In this document: positions 17,761 through 28,943 of the stretch, one piece after another
Layout: every line of letters starts with the position of its first letter
Numbering within the stretch: the stretch's first letter is position 1
DNA from: Actinoplanes sp. SE50/110
Lineage (GTDB): Bacteria; Actinomycetota; Actinomycetes; Mycobacteriales; Micromonosporaceae
Length of the DNA: 64,000 nucleotides
Direction of reading: 5' to 3'
Assembly: GCF_900119315.1 (NCBI RefSeq)
Contig: NZ_LT827010.1
Coordinates: 3,009,001-3,073,000, forward strand
Notes under the pieces: generated by a model
Seen by the model: only the letters and a program-made list of their open reading frames with translations
What the model was told of the DNA's origin: nothing
Databases searched by the model: none
Program-made: the position numbers and the translations under genes

Positions 17761-18672
17761 GTGTCTGTCGGAACCACCGCCCTGCCCCTGCCCCGCTGGG
17801 AAGACTCCACCGTGGTCGTGGAGCCGCCGGGCACCGAGCCGGGTGCGTGGTCCGGCGCGCCCAGTGCGATCGCCGCCGACGGGCACATCTACCTGGCGTA
17901 CCGGGTGCGCCTGCCGATCGGCGCCGGCCGCGGGATCGCCAACGTGATCGCCCGCTCCGCCGACGGGCTCGCCTTCACCGTGGTCGCCGAAGTGGGCAAG
18001 GACCGGTTCGCCGCCGAGTCGCTGGAACGCCCGGCGCTGGTCCGCACCCCGCAGGGGCGGTGGCGGCTGTACGTCAGCGCGGCCACCCCGGGGACCAAGC
18101 ACTGGCGCATCGAGATGGTCGAGGCGGACACCCCGGAGGGTCTGGCCGCGGCGCCGGCCCGGACCGTGCTGGCCGGTGACGCCGAGTTCGGCTGGAAGGA
18201 CCCGGTGCTGCACCACGACGGGCACGGCTGGCACCTGTGGGCCTCGGTGCACCCGCTGGAGTCCTGGGACGACGCCGACCGGATGACCACCGAGTACGCG
18301 ACCAGCCCGGACGGCGTGCACTGGACCCGGCGGCGGACCGCGCTGTCCGGCCGGGCGGGCCGGTGGGACGCCCGCGGGGTGCGGGTGTCGTCGGTGTCGG
18401 TGACCGGCGACGACATCACCGTGGCCTACGACGGCCGGGCGACCGCGGGGGAGAACTGGGAGGAGCGCACCGGGGTGGCCCGCGGCCGGCGGCTCGCCGA
18501 CGGCAGCTTCGGGGAGCTGACCGCCGAGGACGACGAGCCGGTCGGCAGCCCGCACCCGCCGTACGGGCTGCGTTACGTGAGTCTGGTCGATCTGCCGGAC
18601 GGCACCCGCCGGCTGTACTACGAGGCCACCCGGGAGGACGGGGCGCACGACCTGCGTACCGAACGGGTGTAG
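17761..18672 (+). CDS. GH43-like five-bladed beta-propeller protein
   Basis: The 303-residue protein shows the repeated blade pattern of GH43/GH32-type propellers: [53 protein letters not shown] and [13 protein letters not shown]. Acidic residues sit in the positions expected for such enzymes (for example the Asp of KDPV). No signal peptide is visible, so it is cytoplasmic or non-classically exported. GTG 17761 is preceded by AGGAG and fixes the start. It may be a glycosidase or a sugar-binding propeller. Confidence 0.75.
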   Translation: MSVGTTALPLPRWEDSTVVVEPPGTEPGAWSGAPSAIAADGHIYLAYRVRLPIGAGRGIANVIARSADGLAFTVVAEVGKDRFAAESLERPALVRTPQGRWRLYVSAATPGTKHWRIEMVEADTPEGLAAAPARTVLAGDAEFGWKDPVLHHDGHGWHLWASVHPLESWDDADRMTTEYATSPDGVHWTRRRTALSGRAGRWDARGVRVSSVSVTGDDITVAYDGRATAGENWEERTGVARGRRLADGSFGELTAEDDEPVGSPHPPYGLRYVSLVDLPDGTRRLYYEATREDGAHDLRTERV

Positions 18673-18738
18673 GAAAGATCTTCGCGGTTTGCGCAGGCAC
18701 CACTCGGGTATCGCCGTCTGCAGGGCGGAGGGAGTTCT

Positions 18739-19733
<995 letters not shown>

Positions 19734-19737
<4 letters not shown>

Positions 19738-21143
19738 TCCGCCCGCTCCAGACGTACCCGGGAGTGCCGGTAGCCGTACAGCCCGTAGATGATCAGACCG
19801 GCCACCAGCCAGACGCCGAACCGCAGCCAGGTGGCCCCGGGCAGGTCGCTCATCAGGTAGACGGCGAACGCGACACCGATCAGGGGCAGCACCGGCGACC
19901 ACGGCACCCGGTACGGCCGGGGCATCTCCGGGCGGGTCCGGCGCAGCACGATCACCCCGATGTTGACCAGCACGAAGGCGAACAGGGTGCCGATGTTGAC
20001 CAGTTCCACGATGGTGCCCAGCGGGACCAGCGCGGCCAGGATCGCGATCAGCACGCCGAGCGTGACGGTGATCCGGGCCGGGGTGCCGAACCGCGGGTGG
20101 ACGGTGGCCATCCGGCGCGGCAGCAGGCCGTCGCGGCACATGGCGAAGAAGATCCGGGTCTGGCCGAAGAAGATCACCAGCACCACGCTGGTGATCGCGA
20201 CCACCGCGCCCAGTGCCAGGATCCCGGCCGCCCAGCTCATCCCGGCGCCCTGGTCGAGGGCGGCCGCGAGCGGGGCGTCGCTGTCCTTCATCTGGTCCGG
20301 GCTGGCGATGCCGAGCGCCCCGATCGCGGTGAGCACGTAGAAGACCGTGCAGATGGCGAGCGAGCCGATGATCGCCCAGGGCAGGTCGCGCGACGGGTTA
20401 CGGGCCTCCTCGCTGCCGGTGGAGACGGCGTCGAAGCCGATGTAGGCGAAGAAGATGATCGCCGCGGCCGCGGTCACCCCGTGCGTGCCGTGCGGGGCGA
20501 ACGGGTGGAAGTGCCGCGTGCTGAAGTTGGCGAACGCCACCACCAGGAAGAAGATCAGCACCACCAGCTTGACCACCACCATGACCAGGTTGGCCCGGGC
20601 GCTCTCGGTCACGCCGCGCACCAGCAGGAGGGTGATCGCCAGCACGACGAAGACGGCCGGCAGGTTGACCACCCCGCCCTCGCCGGGGGACTTGGCGATC
20701 GTGTCCGGCAGGCTGACCCCGAACGCGGCGTCCAGGAACGCGTTGAGGTTGCCGCCCCAGCCGATCGCGATGCCGGCCACCGAGACGCCGTACTCCAGGA
20801 TCAGGTCCCAGCCGATGATCCAGGCGACGAGCTCGCCCATGGTGGCGTAGGTGTAGGTGTACGCGCTGCCCGAGACCGGGATCGAGGACGCCAGCTCGGC
20901 GTACGACAGCGCGGAGAACACGCAGGCCACCGCAGCGAGCACGAAGGACAGTACGACGGCCGGGCCGGCGATGCCCGAGCCCTTGCCGATCACCACGAAG
21001 ATGCCGGTGCCGATGATCGCGCCGACGCCCATCGCGGTCAGCTGGGTGACCCCGACCGCCTTCTTGAGCTCGGTGCCCTCCTCGGCGGTGTCCTGCACCA
21101 GCGATCCGACGTCGCGGATCGCGAACAACCCTGGTCTGGCCAT
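19734..21143 (-). CDS. APC-family amino acid permease
   Basis: The 469-residue protein has about twelve membrane segments and the APC signature near the N-terminus (GVGAIIGTGIFVVIG). The segment FFAYIGFDAVSTGSEEARNP is typical of the cationic amino acid transporter subgroup. It imports amino acids by proton symport or exchange; the actual substrate cannot be set. It is convergent with the kinase gene, and the two stop codons share CTAG, so the 3' ends overlap. Confidence 0.9.
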
Positions 21144-21410
21144 GCCGTTCCCCCTTCGACGAGTCTGATCACGTCATCCCGCGTTCACCTGTCCGCCAAG
21201 CGGCATGCCGAACGGTTCGGCGCGATGCGGGAATCTGTGCCGTCCGGGTTGCCGGATGCCCCGTCCGGTGGGTGAAATCCGGCCCGGGCGTACGCGGTGT
21301 GCGGCGAGGTCGGGAAACCGCGCGCCAGCCTGCGAGCGGGACATCGGGACCGGTACGGTGGAGAGATCGGGCAAATCGCCCGACTCGGAATATCAGTGGG
21401 CGAGGTCGTC

Positions 21411-21737
21411 ATGGGTGAGGCCGTGATCACCACGCGGCGGCAGGCCGACGGCGCCCTGGTCGTCGAGGTGCGCGGCAGCCTGGACGCGGCGACCGTCGAC
21501 GGGCTGCGTGCCACCCTCGTCGACACCGTGCTGCGCGACCGTCCGGCCGTCGTCGTCGTCGATCTGACCTATGTGACCTTCATGGACTCGGTCGGCCTCG
21601 GCGCCCTGGTCGCCGGCGAGCGGACGGTCCGCGACATCGGCGGCCGGTTCCGGCTGCGCAACCCCAGCGAGTTCGTGCATCGCCAGCTCCGGGTCACCGG
21701 CCTGGCCGAGTTGCTCGGCGTCAGCTTCGGTTTCTGA
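21411..21737 (+). CDS. STAS-domain anti-sigma factor antagonist
   Basis: The 108-residue protein is a single STAS domain of the SpoIIAA/RsbV type. The phosphorylatable serine is in the conserved VTFMDSVGLGALVAG segment. Such proteins bind an anti-sigma kinase and are switched off by phosphorylation. No anti-sigma partner is adjacent, so it acts in trans. I use ATG 21411; an in-frame GTG lies five codons upstream. Confidence 0.88.
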   Translation: MGEAVITTRRQADGALVVEVRGSLDAATVDGLRATLVDTVLRDRPAVVVVDLTYVTFMDSVGLGALVAGERTVRDIGGRFRLRNPSEFVHRQLRVTGLAELLGVSFGF

Positions 21738-21984
21738 AGCCTTTCCCAGCCCGGAATTCCAGCCGTTCGCCCTATTCCCGGGCAGGTGGCTTTCGGTCGA
21801 CCATTATTGCCGGGTGACGAATACCGCCCGAGCAGGGGACAGAATCTGAATCTTCTTTGTGATAGCGTCCTGTGCCGCCGCTGTGGAAGTTACGGGGATT
21901 GATTTTCTACTCGGGTGCACCTCCCGGAGATCACTATGCCCGAAATGTGCCGCGGCATTTGTCGGCATGTGAAAGGTGGATCTG

Positions 21985-23454
21985 TTGCCCTCGTCTCGTC
22001 GTTCCGTCGTCAAGGCGGGAGTGTTCGGCGCGGTGGCCCTCGGCGGCGGTCTGAGCGCCACCCGCCCCACCACCTCGCAGGTCAGCGCCACCATCCTGGA
22101 GAACCGGTTCCAGGGCAACAAGGGCTGGCTGCCGCAGGAGAACGTGAACGACGCCGCCCGGCAGATCCAGGGCTTCGCCTCCGCGACCTCGGTCAACAAG
22201 GGCGACACGATCGACTTCCACGTCACCCTCGCGACGCCGCAGCACTTCACCGTCCAGCTGTTCCGGCTCGGTCACTACCGGGGCGTCGGGGGCCGGCTGG
22301 TGCACACCAGCCCCAACCTGTCCGGCAGCACGAGGGTGGTGCCCACGGTGGACCCGGTCACCGGAACGGTGGACTGCGGTGACTGGCCCGCGGCGTACTC
22401 GTTCAAGGTCCCGCCGGGCTGGGTCTCCGGTCTCTACCTCGCGGTCTTCCGCACCCAGGACGGGCACCGCTCGGTCACCCCGTTCGTGGTGCGCGACGAC
22501 AGCCGCCGCTCCGACTTCGTCATGGTGGTGCCGTTCACCACCTACAACGCGTACAACGTGTGGCCGGCCGACGGCCGTAACGGCAAGAGCCTGTACAAGG
22601 GCTACCGGCCGGACGGCCTGATGGGCGACGCCACCCAGCGGGCGTACGAGGTGTCCTTCAATCGTCCGTTCTCCGGTGGGGGCCGTCCCACCTGGTTCGA
22701 CATCGACGTCGCCACCGCGCAGTGGATGGAGTCGCAGCGGTACGACGTCACCTATGTCAGCAGCATCGACCTGCACGAGGGCCGGGTCGACCCCAGCCGG
22801 CACCGGGCGCTGATCTTCTCCGGGCACGACGAGTACTGGACCGCTTCCATGCGGGACGTCGTGCAGAAGGCGATCACCGGCAACACCCACGTCGCGTTCC
22901 TGGCGGCGAACAACCTGTACTGGAACATCCGGATCGAGGCGGACGCGCGCGGCACCTCCGGCCGGATCGTCACCTGCTACAAGGGTGCGCCCGACCCGGC
23001 GCCCGACCCGATCGGCGAGACCACCCTGTGGCGCAACCTGGGCACCGGCCAGGAGCACGCCGAGGCCCGGCTGCTCGGCGTGCAGTACAGGGGCATCCTG
23101 GCCACCCCGGTCCCGATGGTCGTGCAGAACACCCAGCACTGGCTGTGGGCCGGCACCGGTCTCAAGGACGGCGACACGATCCGGGACCTGGTGGCGGTCG
23201 AGGCGGACGGCTTCGAGTCGGATCTGCCGACCGACTACGAGTCGACCCAGACGCTGCTGTCCGCCAGCCCGTACACCGACCGGATGGGCCGCGGCGACCG
23301 GGTGCAGAACACCAGCGTCTGCGAGACGCCGAACGGCACCATCATGTTCGTCGCCGGCACCTTCCACTGGCCGCTCGCGCTGGTCAAGTCGAAGGTGACC
23401 GACGCCCGCATCCAGCGCGCCACCAAGAACCTGTTCGATCGCTTCCTGAGGTAG
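21985..23454 (+). CDS. Tat-exported N,N-dimethylformamidase-beta-like protein
   Basis: This protein (489 residues from TTG 21985; GTG 21976 is also possible) begins with a twin-arginine signal (SSRRSVVKAGVFGAVALGGG). The mature part matches the large-subunit domain of dimethylformamidase: VVPFTTYNAYNVWPADG, IFSGHDEYWTASMRD and NNLYWNIRIE are family landmarks. The GAAAGG site fits TTG 21985 best. It may hydrolyse amide bonds outside the cell, but most members are uncharacterised. The 238-bp region upstream is AT-richer than its neighbours. It is convergent with the P450 gene, 10 bp away. Confidence 0.8.
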   Translation: MPSSRRSVVKAGVFGAVALGGGLSATRPTTSQVSATILENRFQGNKGWLPQENVNDAARQIQGFASATSVNKGDTIDFHVTLATPQHFTVQLFRLGHYRGVGGRLVHTSPNLSGSTRVVPTVDPVTGTVDCGDWPAAYSFKVPPGWVSGLYLAVFRTQDGHRSVTPFVVRDDSRRSDFVMVVPFTTYNAYNVWPADGRNGKSLYKGYRPDGLMGDATQRAYEVSFNRPFSGGGRPTWFDIDVATAQWMESQRYDVTYVSSIDLHEGRVDPSRHRALIFSGHDEYWTASMRDVVQKAITGNTHVAFLAANNLYWNIRIEADARGTSGRIVTCYKGAPDPAPDPIGETTLWRNLGTGQEHAEARLLGVQYRGILATPVPMVVQNTQHWLWAGTGLKDGDTIRDLVAVEADGFESDLPTDYESTQTLLSASPYTDRMGRGDRVQNTSVCETPNGTIMFVAGTFHWPLALVKSKVTDARIQRATKNLFDRFLR

Positions 23455-23464
23455 TCCGCCCGGG

Positions 23465-24730
23465 TCAGACCGACACCGGCCGGGCCCGGGATCCCGCGGC
23501 GACCAGCAGGGACCGCGGTCCGCGGATGATGCTGGCGTCGCGGCGCCGCAGCCGGCCGGCCCGCCGCAGGTCGGGCATCCGTTCGGCGAGCATCCGCAGC
23601 GCGACCCCGGCCTCCAGGCGGGCCAGCGGCGCACCCACGCAGTAGTGGATGCCGCTGGAGAAGGCCAGGTGATCGGCCTCCGGCACGCGCCGGATGTCGA
23701 AGCGGTCCGCGTCCGCGTACACCGCCGGGTCCCGGTTGGCCCCGCCGAGCAGGCAGACGACGAACTGGCCGCGCCGTACCGTACGGCCTGCCACCTCGAC
23801 ATCCTCGCGCGCGCAGCGCGCCGTACGCTGCACCGGCGAGTCCCAGCGCAGCGTCTCCTCGACCGCCGCATCGGCCAGCCCGGCCGGGTCGGCGGCCAGC
23901 GCGGCCCACTGATCCGGGTGGTCGAGCAGCGCGTTGACCGCGTTGCCGATCAGGTTGACGGTGGTCTCGAAGCCCGCCACGAGCAGCAGCCGGCACATCG
24001 GCAGCAATTCGTGTGACTGGATCTGATCACCCTCGGCGGCCAGGATCCGGCTTACCGCGTCGTCCGCCGGCTCCCGGCGGCGCAGCGCGAACAGCCGGAT
24101 GAACACGTCGTCCATCGCGTTGCTGGCGGCGATCAGCGCGGCCGCGTGCCGCAGCGAACGGACCCCGTCGAGGGCGCTGCCGACCACCGCGCCGTGCTCG
24201 GCGAACGCGTCGGCGTCCGCGTCCGGGATGCCCAGCAGGTCGGAGATCACCGCGATCGGCAGCGGCGCGGCGAACTCGCTCACCAGGTCGAAGGTGCCCT
24301 TGGCGGCGGCCGCGTCGAGCAGGTCGCCGACCACCTGCTCGACCCGCGGGCGGTAACCGGCGATCTGCTTGGGGCTGAACGCCGGCTGGGCGAGGCGGCG
24401 CAGCCGGGTGTGGTCCGGCGGATCCTTGTCCAGGAAGGACATGTCGATCTGGTCGCCCGGGGCACCCGGCCCGTTCATCTCGACCGCGCGCGGGCCGAAT
24501 CTGCGGTCGCGCAGCACGCTGTTGCAGACCGCGTGGGTGGCGGTGGTGTAGTTGCCGAGCCGGGTCGGCATCAGCGGGCCGTGGGCGCGGACCTCGTCGT
24601 ATACGGCGTACGGGTCGTTGCGCCCCTCGGCCAGGTGCAGGCGGGACAGTGGATCCCGCCGCACCCGGCCCCAGTAGTTGATGGCTAGTTGACGCTGGTA
24701 CAACGCGGCGGCGAAGCGCAGAGCCTGCAT
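23465..24730 (-). CDS. Cytochrome P450
   Basis: The 421-residue protein is a soluble bacterial P450. The heme ligand loop is FSSGIHYCVGAPLARLE near the C-terminus, the EXXR motif is EETLRW and the I-helix is LLVAGFETTVNLIGNA with the conserved Thr. An N-terminal extension of about 30 residues precedes the usual start of the fold. Substrate unknown. No ferredoxin or reductase gene is adjacent. ATG 24730 is used; GTG 24739 is an alternative. It lies 45 bp downstream of the GH9 cellulase on the same strand, though a functional tie is doubtful. Confidence 0.9.
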   Translation of the reverse strand: MQALRFAAALYQRQLAINYWGRVRRDPLSRLHLAEGRNDPYAVYDEVRAHGPLMPTRLGNYTTATHAVCNSVLRDRRFGPRAVEMNGPGAPGDQIDMSFLDKDPPDHTRLRRLAQPAFSPKQIAGYRPRVEQVVGDLLDAAAAKGTFDLVSEFAAPLPIAVISDLLGIPDADADAFAEHGAVVGSALDGVRSLRHAAALIAASNAMDDVFIRLFALRRREPADDAVSRILAAEGDQIQSHELLPMCRLLLVAGFETTVNLIGNAVNALLDHPDQWAALAADPAGLADAAVEETLRWDSPVQRTARCAREDVEVAGRTVRRGQFVVCLLGGANRDPAVYADADRFDIRRVPEADHLAFSSGIHYCVGAPLARLEAGVALRMLAERMPDLRRAGRLRRRDASIIRGPRSLLVAAGSRARPVSV

Positions 24731-24775
24731 GGTCCGCACGTTACGCCACGAATCGCCGCCGGTGCGGTAAGTGAT

Positions 24776-26968
24776 CTAGGACAGTTCCGCGACGTAACCC
24801 GAGACGCGGGCCAGCGCGGCGTTCCAGTTGATCGCCTCCTCATTGGTGGACCAGGACTGGATGTCGTCGATGTAGCAGAACTGGGCGACGCAGCCCGTCA
24901 GCTTCTCCTGCGCCAGCGGATCCTGGATCGAGGAGTTGGCGCCGCCGGCCAGCGTGCCGTTCGGTGGGTGCGGCAGGCTCGGGTCCAGCTCGTGGGCGTA
25001 CCACCGGCTGTGCTCGTTCTGCGACGAGACCTCGCCGTAGCCGGTCACGTACGACTGGTTCAGCGCGTTGCGGCCGAACACGTAGTCCAGGCCGGTCAGC
25101 ACGCCGTCGCGGTACTTCTGCTTACCGGTCAGTTGGTGGGCGGCCGACATCACCACGAGGTTGTTCAGGATGATGCTGTTCGAGCCCCAGTCCCAGACGT
25201 TGTTCGCCGGCGCGTAGCCCACGCCGTACGGCTGGGCCTTCTGAACGGCCAGATACCTGTCCGCGGCCTGGGCCACCGACTTCCTGATCCTGCCCAGGCC
25301 CGGCAGGTTGTTCTGGATCAGCGCCAGGTCGAGCCGGCCGGCCGCGGCGGTGGATCCCCAGTCGAAGGCGCCGGCGCCGAACACGTCCGCGGTGTTCTCC
25401 GGGGACGCGAGCACGTCCGCGCGGTACTGCTTCTCCTCGGTGGTCAGGTACAGCTCGGCGGCCGCCCAGTAGAACTCGTCGGAGACCTTCGCGTCGTCGT
25501 AGGTGCCGCCGCCGGTGCCGTCCGACGGCGAGGCCAGCGCGATCGGGTTGGTCTTGGCCGCGGTGTACGCCTTGCGCGCCGCGGCGAGGGTCCTGGCCGC
25601 GAACGCCGGGTCGTACTTCTCCCAGATCCGTGACGCCTGCGCGGCCACCGCGGCCAGGTTCAGCGTCGCGGCGGTCGAGACCGGGTGCAGCTCCCGCGGC
25701 TGCGGGTCCTGGTCGGGCAGCAGCGGCAGCCCGGTCCACGCCTGGTCGTGCACCTTGTGGTGCACCATCCCGTTCGGCGCCTGCATCTTCAGCAGGAACT
25801 CGAGCTCCCAGCGGACCTCGTCGAGGATGTCCGGCGTGCGGTCGCCGCTCTCCGGGATGGAGAGATTCACGGTGCGTACGTCATGGGACTGCTCGTACTC
25901 GCTCAGCAGTTCCCAGACCGTGATGCCGCCGTTCACCACATACTTGCCGTGGTCGCCGGCGTCGTACCAGCCGCCGGTCACGTCCAGCCGGTAGTCGCAG
26001 ACCCCGGCCTGGCACGGCACGTTGCCGTCACCCTGGTTCGGGGCCACGCCCAGGTGCCCGGCCGGCCGCGCGTACCCGGGCCGCAGATCGTCGCGGATCT
26101 CGATGCCGGACCGCTGGGTGTAGTAGAACTTCAGCGCGTCGGCGCGCAGCGACCGGAAGGCGGTCCTGCCGATGTCGAACGGGCGGGACGTCTCCCCGTC
26201 CGCGGTGATGGTGAAGCCGGTCCCGGCGGCGCTCCACCGGCTGAAGTCGATGGTCTGCACATTCTGGCCGGACGACGGGTCGACGCCGCGCGGGGTGGTG
26301 TCACCCTCGTACACCACCTTGCCCTTCTTGTTCTTGAGTTGCCAGGGCAGCGGCGTGGTCGCGGCGGTGACCACCGTGGCCGCCTTCGGGCCGTCCGGCA
26401 GATAGGCGACCTGGTTGACCCGGACCCGCGGGCCGGTGTCCGGCTTGTACACCACCGGCGGGACGCCGCCGACCAGCGAGACGTTGTCGACGCAGAAGTG
26501 CCACGGGGTGGCGCTGCCGCCGACCTGGAAGGCGACCTGGCCCTGCGCGGTGCTCGCCGCGGCCTTGAAGGTGTACTCGTAGTGCTGCAGGTCGCCGAGG
26601 ACGGGCGACTGCTCGACATAGGTGTCGTACGGGCTGACCGCGAGGCCGGTGATCGCCCGGACCACGTGCCCGGCGTCGCCCGAGGCGTCGAAGCTGAACC
26701 GGTACGTCTCGCCGGCGACCAGGTCGATGTCGTTCTGCCCGATCGCGGCGTCCCAGCGGTTGGTGGTCCCGCCGGGCACGTCCACGCAGGCCCGGCCGTC
26801 GGTGAGGCTGATCGGCATGCCCGCGGTGGACCAGAAGGGGTCGGATGTTCCGTCGAATCCGCCGTTGACGACCTGCTCGACCTCGTCCGCCCGGGCCGGG
26901 GCGGAAGCCCCCACGAGCAGGAGGGCGGCGGCCGCGGCGATCACGGGGGAGCGCTCCCATAGATGCAT
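24776..26968 (-). CDS. Secreted GH9 endoglucanase with carbohydrate-binding module
   Basis: The 730-residue enzyme has a signal peptide (to about residue 28), a CBM4/9-like jelly roll (about 30-165, starting [14 protein letters not shown]), an Ig-like CelD_N domain (about 180-265) and a GH9 catalytic domain. Catalytic residues are visible: the DAGD pair in [13 protein letters not shown] and the acid in [13 protein letters not shown]. It cuts beta-1,4-glucan. A CebR/CelR-type box overlaps codons 4-8. Because of this box, GTG 26944, with GGGAG nine bases upstream, is a serious alternative start; either start leaves a good signal peptide. Confidence 0.92.
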   Translation of the reverse strand: MHLWERSPVIAAAAALLLVGASAPARADEVEQVVNGGFDGTSDPFWSTAGMPISLTDGRACVDVPGGTTNRWDAAIGQNDIDLVAGETYRFSFDASGDAGHVVRAITGLAVSPYDTYVEQSPVLGDLQHYEYTFKAAASTAQGQVAFQVGGSATPWHFCVDNVSLVGGVPPVVYKPDTGPRVRVNQVAYLPDGPKAATVVTAATTPLPWQLKNKKGKVVYEGDTTPRGVDPSSGQNVQTIDFSRWSAAGTGFTITADGETSRPFDIGRTAFRSLRADALKFYYTQRSGIEIRDDLRPGYARPAGHLGVAPNQGDGNVPCQAGVCDYRLDVTGGWYDAGDHGKYVVNGGITVWELLSEYEQSHDVRTVNLSIPESGDRTPDILDEVRWELEFLLKMQAPNGMVHHKVHDQAWTGLPLLPDQDPQPRELHPVSTAATLNLAAVAAQASRIWEKYDPAFAARTLAAARKAYTAAKTNPIALASPSDGTGGGTYDDAKVSDEFYWAAAELYLTTEEKQYRADVLASPENTADVFGAGAFDWGSTAAAGRLDLALIQNNLPGLGRIRKSVAQAADRYLAVQKAQPYGVGYAPANNVWDWGSNSIILNNLVVMSAAHQLTGKQKYRDGVLTGLDYVFGRNALNQSYVTGYGEVSSQNEHSRWYAHELDPSLPHPPNGTLAGGANSSIQDPLAQEKLTGCVAQFCYIDDIQSWSTNEEAINWNAALARVSGYVAELS
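26946..26959 (-). promoter_or_regulatory. CebR/CelR-type operator at the 5' end of the cellulase gene
   Basis: GGGGAGCGCTCCCA matches 13 of 14 positions of TGGGAGCGCTCCCA, the palindrome bound by LacI-family CebR/CelR repressors in Streptomyces and Thermobifida and released by cellobiose-type sugars. It lies just inside the annotated start and includes the GGGAG that could be the ribosome-binding site for GTG 26944. The match is seen; the regulator itself is not in the window. Confidence 0.75.
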
Positions 26969-27000
26969 GGAGACATACTGATGACCAATGTGTGACCACG

Positions 27001-28254
27001 TCAACGCCCCTGGTCACGAATCCAGGCGTCGATCAGGCCGCCGAAGTGGCCGAGAAACTTCTCGTGCTCGTGCACCGGGTACATCGCCCGGACGGTTTCG
27101 CGCAGCAGCGAACGGAACTCCTCCGAGGTCACCCAGTCGTAGACGATGTCGTCGACCGCGCCCAGATGCGTGTCGCAGAACTCGCGGTACCGGTCGATCT
27201 CGAAATACCGGTCCGCCAGATCCCGATAACCCGACAGCTTCTCCGGGTACGACCGGTCCGGGTCGTCGGCGATCGCGAAGTAGTCGGCGGTGTCCGTGTC
27301 CAGCCGCATCCGCCGGCCGGTGACCACACAGAAGACACTCCATCGCAGCAGCGCCGTCATCGCCCACGGAAAGTAGTAGTGCAGCGAGGTCAGCGCCACG
27401 TCCGGGCAGGCGTTCGCATAGTCGATCGGGAACACCTCGTCGCCGCGGACCAGCGACTCGCACGAGTTGAACTCCCACCGGAAGAACGCGTTCACCAACC
27501 GGGAGACGGTCACCACCTCGTCTCCCGCCGCATCCGACAGGAAGTGGTGGTCGACCTGGTAGCGGGCGTGCATCGGCTGGTCCGGCAGGAACCGCATCAC
27601 CATCGTCTCCGGACCGATGGTCAGCGAGCGGGCGAACACGTCGTAATCCTCCACCGAGGCCTGCAGGTGCATCAGGCGCTCACCGGACGCGTCGTACGCG
27701 GCATGCAGCTCCTGCGCATTGCGGATCTTGGAGACCCCGACCCAGGCGCCCCCGTCGTACGGCTTCATGTACAGCGGATAGCCGATCGAGGCGGCCGTCG
27801 CCTCCAGATCGAACGGGTTGTTGTACCGCGCCGCGGTGTACGCCCAGCGGGAGTTGTCCAGTGGATTCTTGAACGGCACCAGCACCGTCTCCGGCACCTT
27901 CAGCCCGAGCCGCATCATCGCGCAGTACGCCGCGTGCTTCTCCATCGACTGGAAGGTGAACGGGCTGTTCAACAGGTACACCCCGTCCATCAGGGCGATC
28001 TTCTTCAGCCACTCCCGGGGGTGGTAGTACCAGTACGCCAGCCGGTCGATGACCAGGTCGTGCTTCGGCTGATCCCGCAGATTGAACGGCTCGATGGTGA
28101 CCCGCACCGCCCGGGTCCGGTGCGAACGCCCGTCCGGGCCGGCGACCGTGCCGAGCCGGCGCAACAGCGACTCGAAAGCGCGCGGCCAGTCGTCCTCGGT
28201 GCCCAGCAGCATGCCGATGGTGTGCTCGACGTCGGCCACGTCGCCTCCGATCAC
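27001..28254 (-). CDS. ATP-grasp family ligase-like protein
   Basis: The 417-residue protein has ATP-grasp features: an ATP-lysine and glycine loop in [18 protein letters not shown] (about residues 190-207) and a metal-binding tail [11 protein letters not shown] (about 315-325). The fold joins a carboxylate to an amine or thiol through an acyl phosphate. The substrate is unknown. It starts four bases inside the preceding esterase gene (ATGA), so the two are translationally coupled, and a TPR gene lies 9 bp before that. It is not part of a nonribosomal or peptide cluster here. Confidence 0.8.
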   Translation of the reverse strand: MIGGDVADVEHTIGMLLGTEDDWPRAFESLLRRLGTVAGPDGRSHRTRAVRVTIEPFNLRDQPKHDLVIDRLAYWYYHPREWLKKIALMDGVYLLNSPFTFQSMEKHAAYCAMMRLGLKVPETVLVPFKNPLDNSRWAYTAARYNNPFDLEATAASIGYPLYMKPYDGGAWVGVSKIRNAQELHAAYDASGERLMHLQASVEDYDVFARSLTIGPETMVMRFLPDQPMHARYQVDHHFLSDAAGDEVVTVSRLVNAFFRWEFNSCESLVRGDEVFPIDYANACPDVALTSLHYYFPWAMTALLRWSVFCVVTGRRMRLDTDTADYFAIADDPDRSYPEKLSGYRDLADRYFEIDRYREFCDTHLGAVDDIVYDWVTSEEFRSLLRETVRAMYPVHEHEKFLGHFGGLIDAWIRDQGR

Positions 28255-28934
28255 TCAGGCCAGGCTTGGTTCAGCAGGGCGGTCAGATGTGGGTCCAGCG
28301 CGGTGCGCCACGTCGCCCAGTCATGCCCGCCCGGGACGACGGCGAGAGTCGTGGCATACCCCTGTTTGTCCAGCGCATCCGCCATGTCCCGGTTGTTCGC
28401 CAGGTTTTCCTCGGCGGAACCGCAGGTCAGGGTCACTGGCACGGCCGGGCCGCGGGTGGCGGTCAGCACCCGGCGCACATACCGCACGATCCGCGACCAG
28501 TGCGCGAAACCCGACTCCTGGCGGTCGTGGCGGGGCTGGAAGAAACTCCCCGACTGCAGGAACAGCCCGGCGAAGCCGGCCGGGAACGACCGCTGGGCGT
28601 GCAACATGGCCAGCGCGCCCAGGCTGGCGCCGGCGCCGACGACGGGTCGCGCGCCCAGCCGCGCCCGCAGCCGCGGGACGATCTCCAGGGCCAGGGCTCT
28701 CGCGTACGCGGGTGACGCCGCATACCAGTCCTCCCGGAGCTCACCGGGCGGCAGCAGCGCCACATGACACCCGGGCAGGCGCGCCGTCAGACCGGTCTGC
28801 GACTCGTACTCCGGACCGTCGTGGGCGATCAGCAGCCGGTCGCCATCCCCGGCCGGGGACCAGACCCGCGCGGTCATCGACGTGTGCAGGGCGGGCAGCG
28901 GCAGGCGGATCGTTCGCCAGCGGCCACCACCCAT
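28251..28934 (-). CDS. Enterochelin-esterase-like alpha/beta hydrolase
   Basis: The 227-residue protein is an alpha/beta hydrolase of the putative-esterase group. The nucleophile elbow is GAGASLGALAML and the final histidine is in VVPGGHDWATWRTAL. No signal peptide is present, so it works in the cytoplasm. It couples by ATGA overlap to the ATP-grasp gene, suggesting that one makes and the other hydrolyses or loads a related ester or thioester; this is inference. Confidence 0.82.
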   Translation of the reverse strand: MGGGRWRTIRLPLPALHTSMTARVWSPAGDGDRLLIAHDGPEYESQTGLTARLPGCHVALLPPGELREDWYAASPAYARALALEIVPRLRARLGARPVVGAGASLGALAMLHAQRSFPAGFAGLFLQSGSFFQPRHDRQESGFAHWSRIVRYVRRVLTATRGPAVPVTLTCGSAEENLANNRDMADALDKQGYATTLAVVPGGHDWATWRTALDPHLTALLNQAWPE

Positions 28935-28943
28935 GAACGTACG

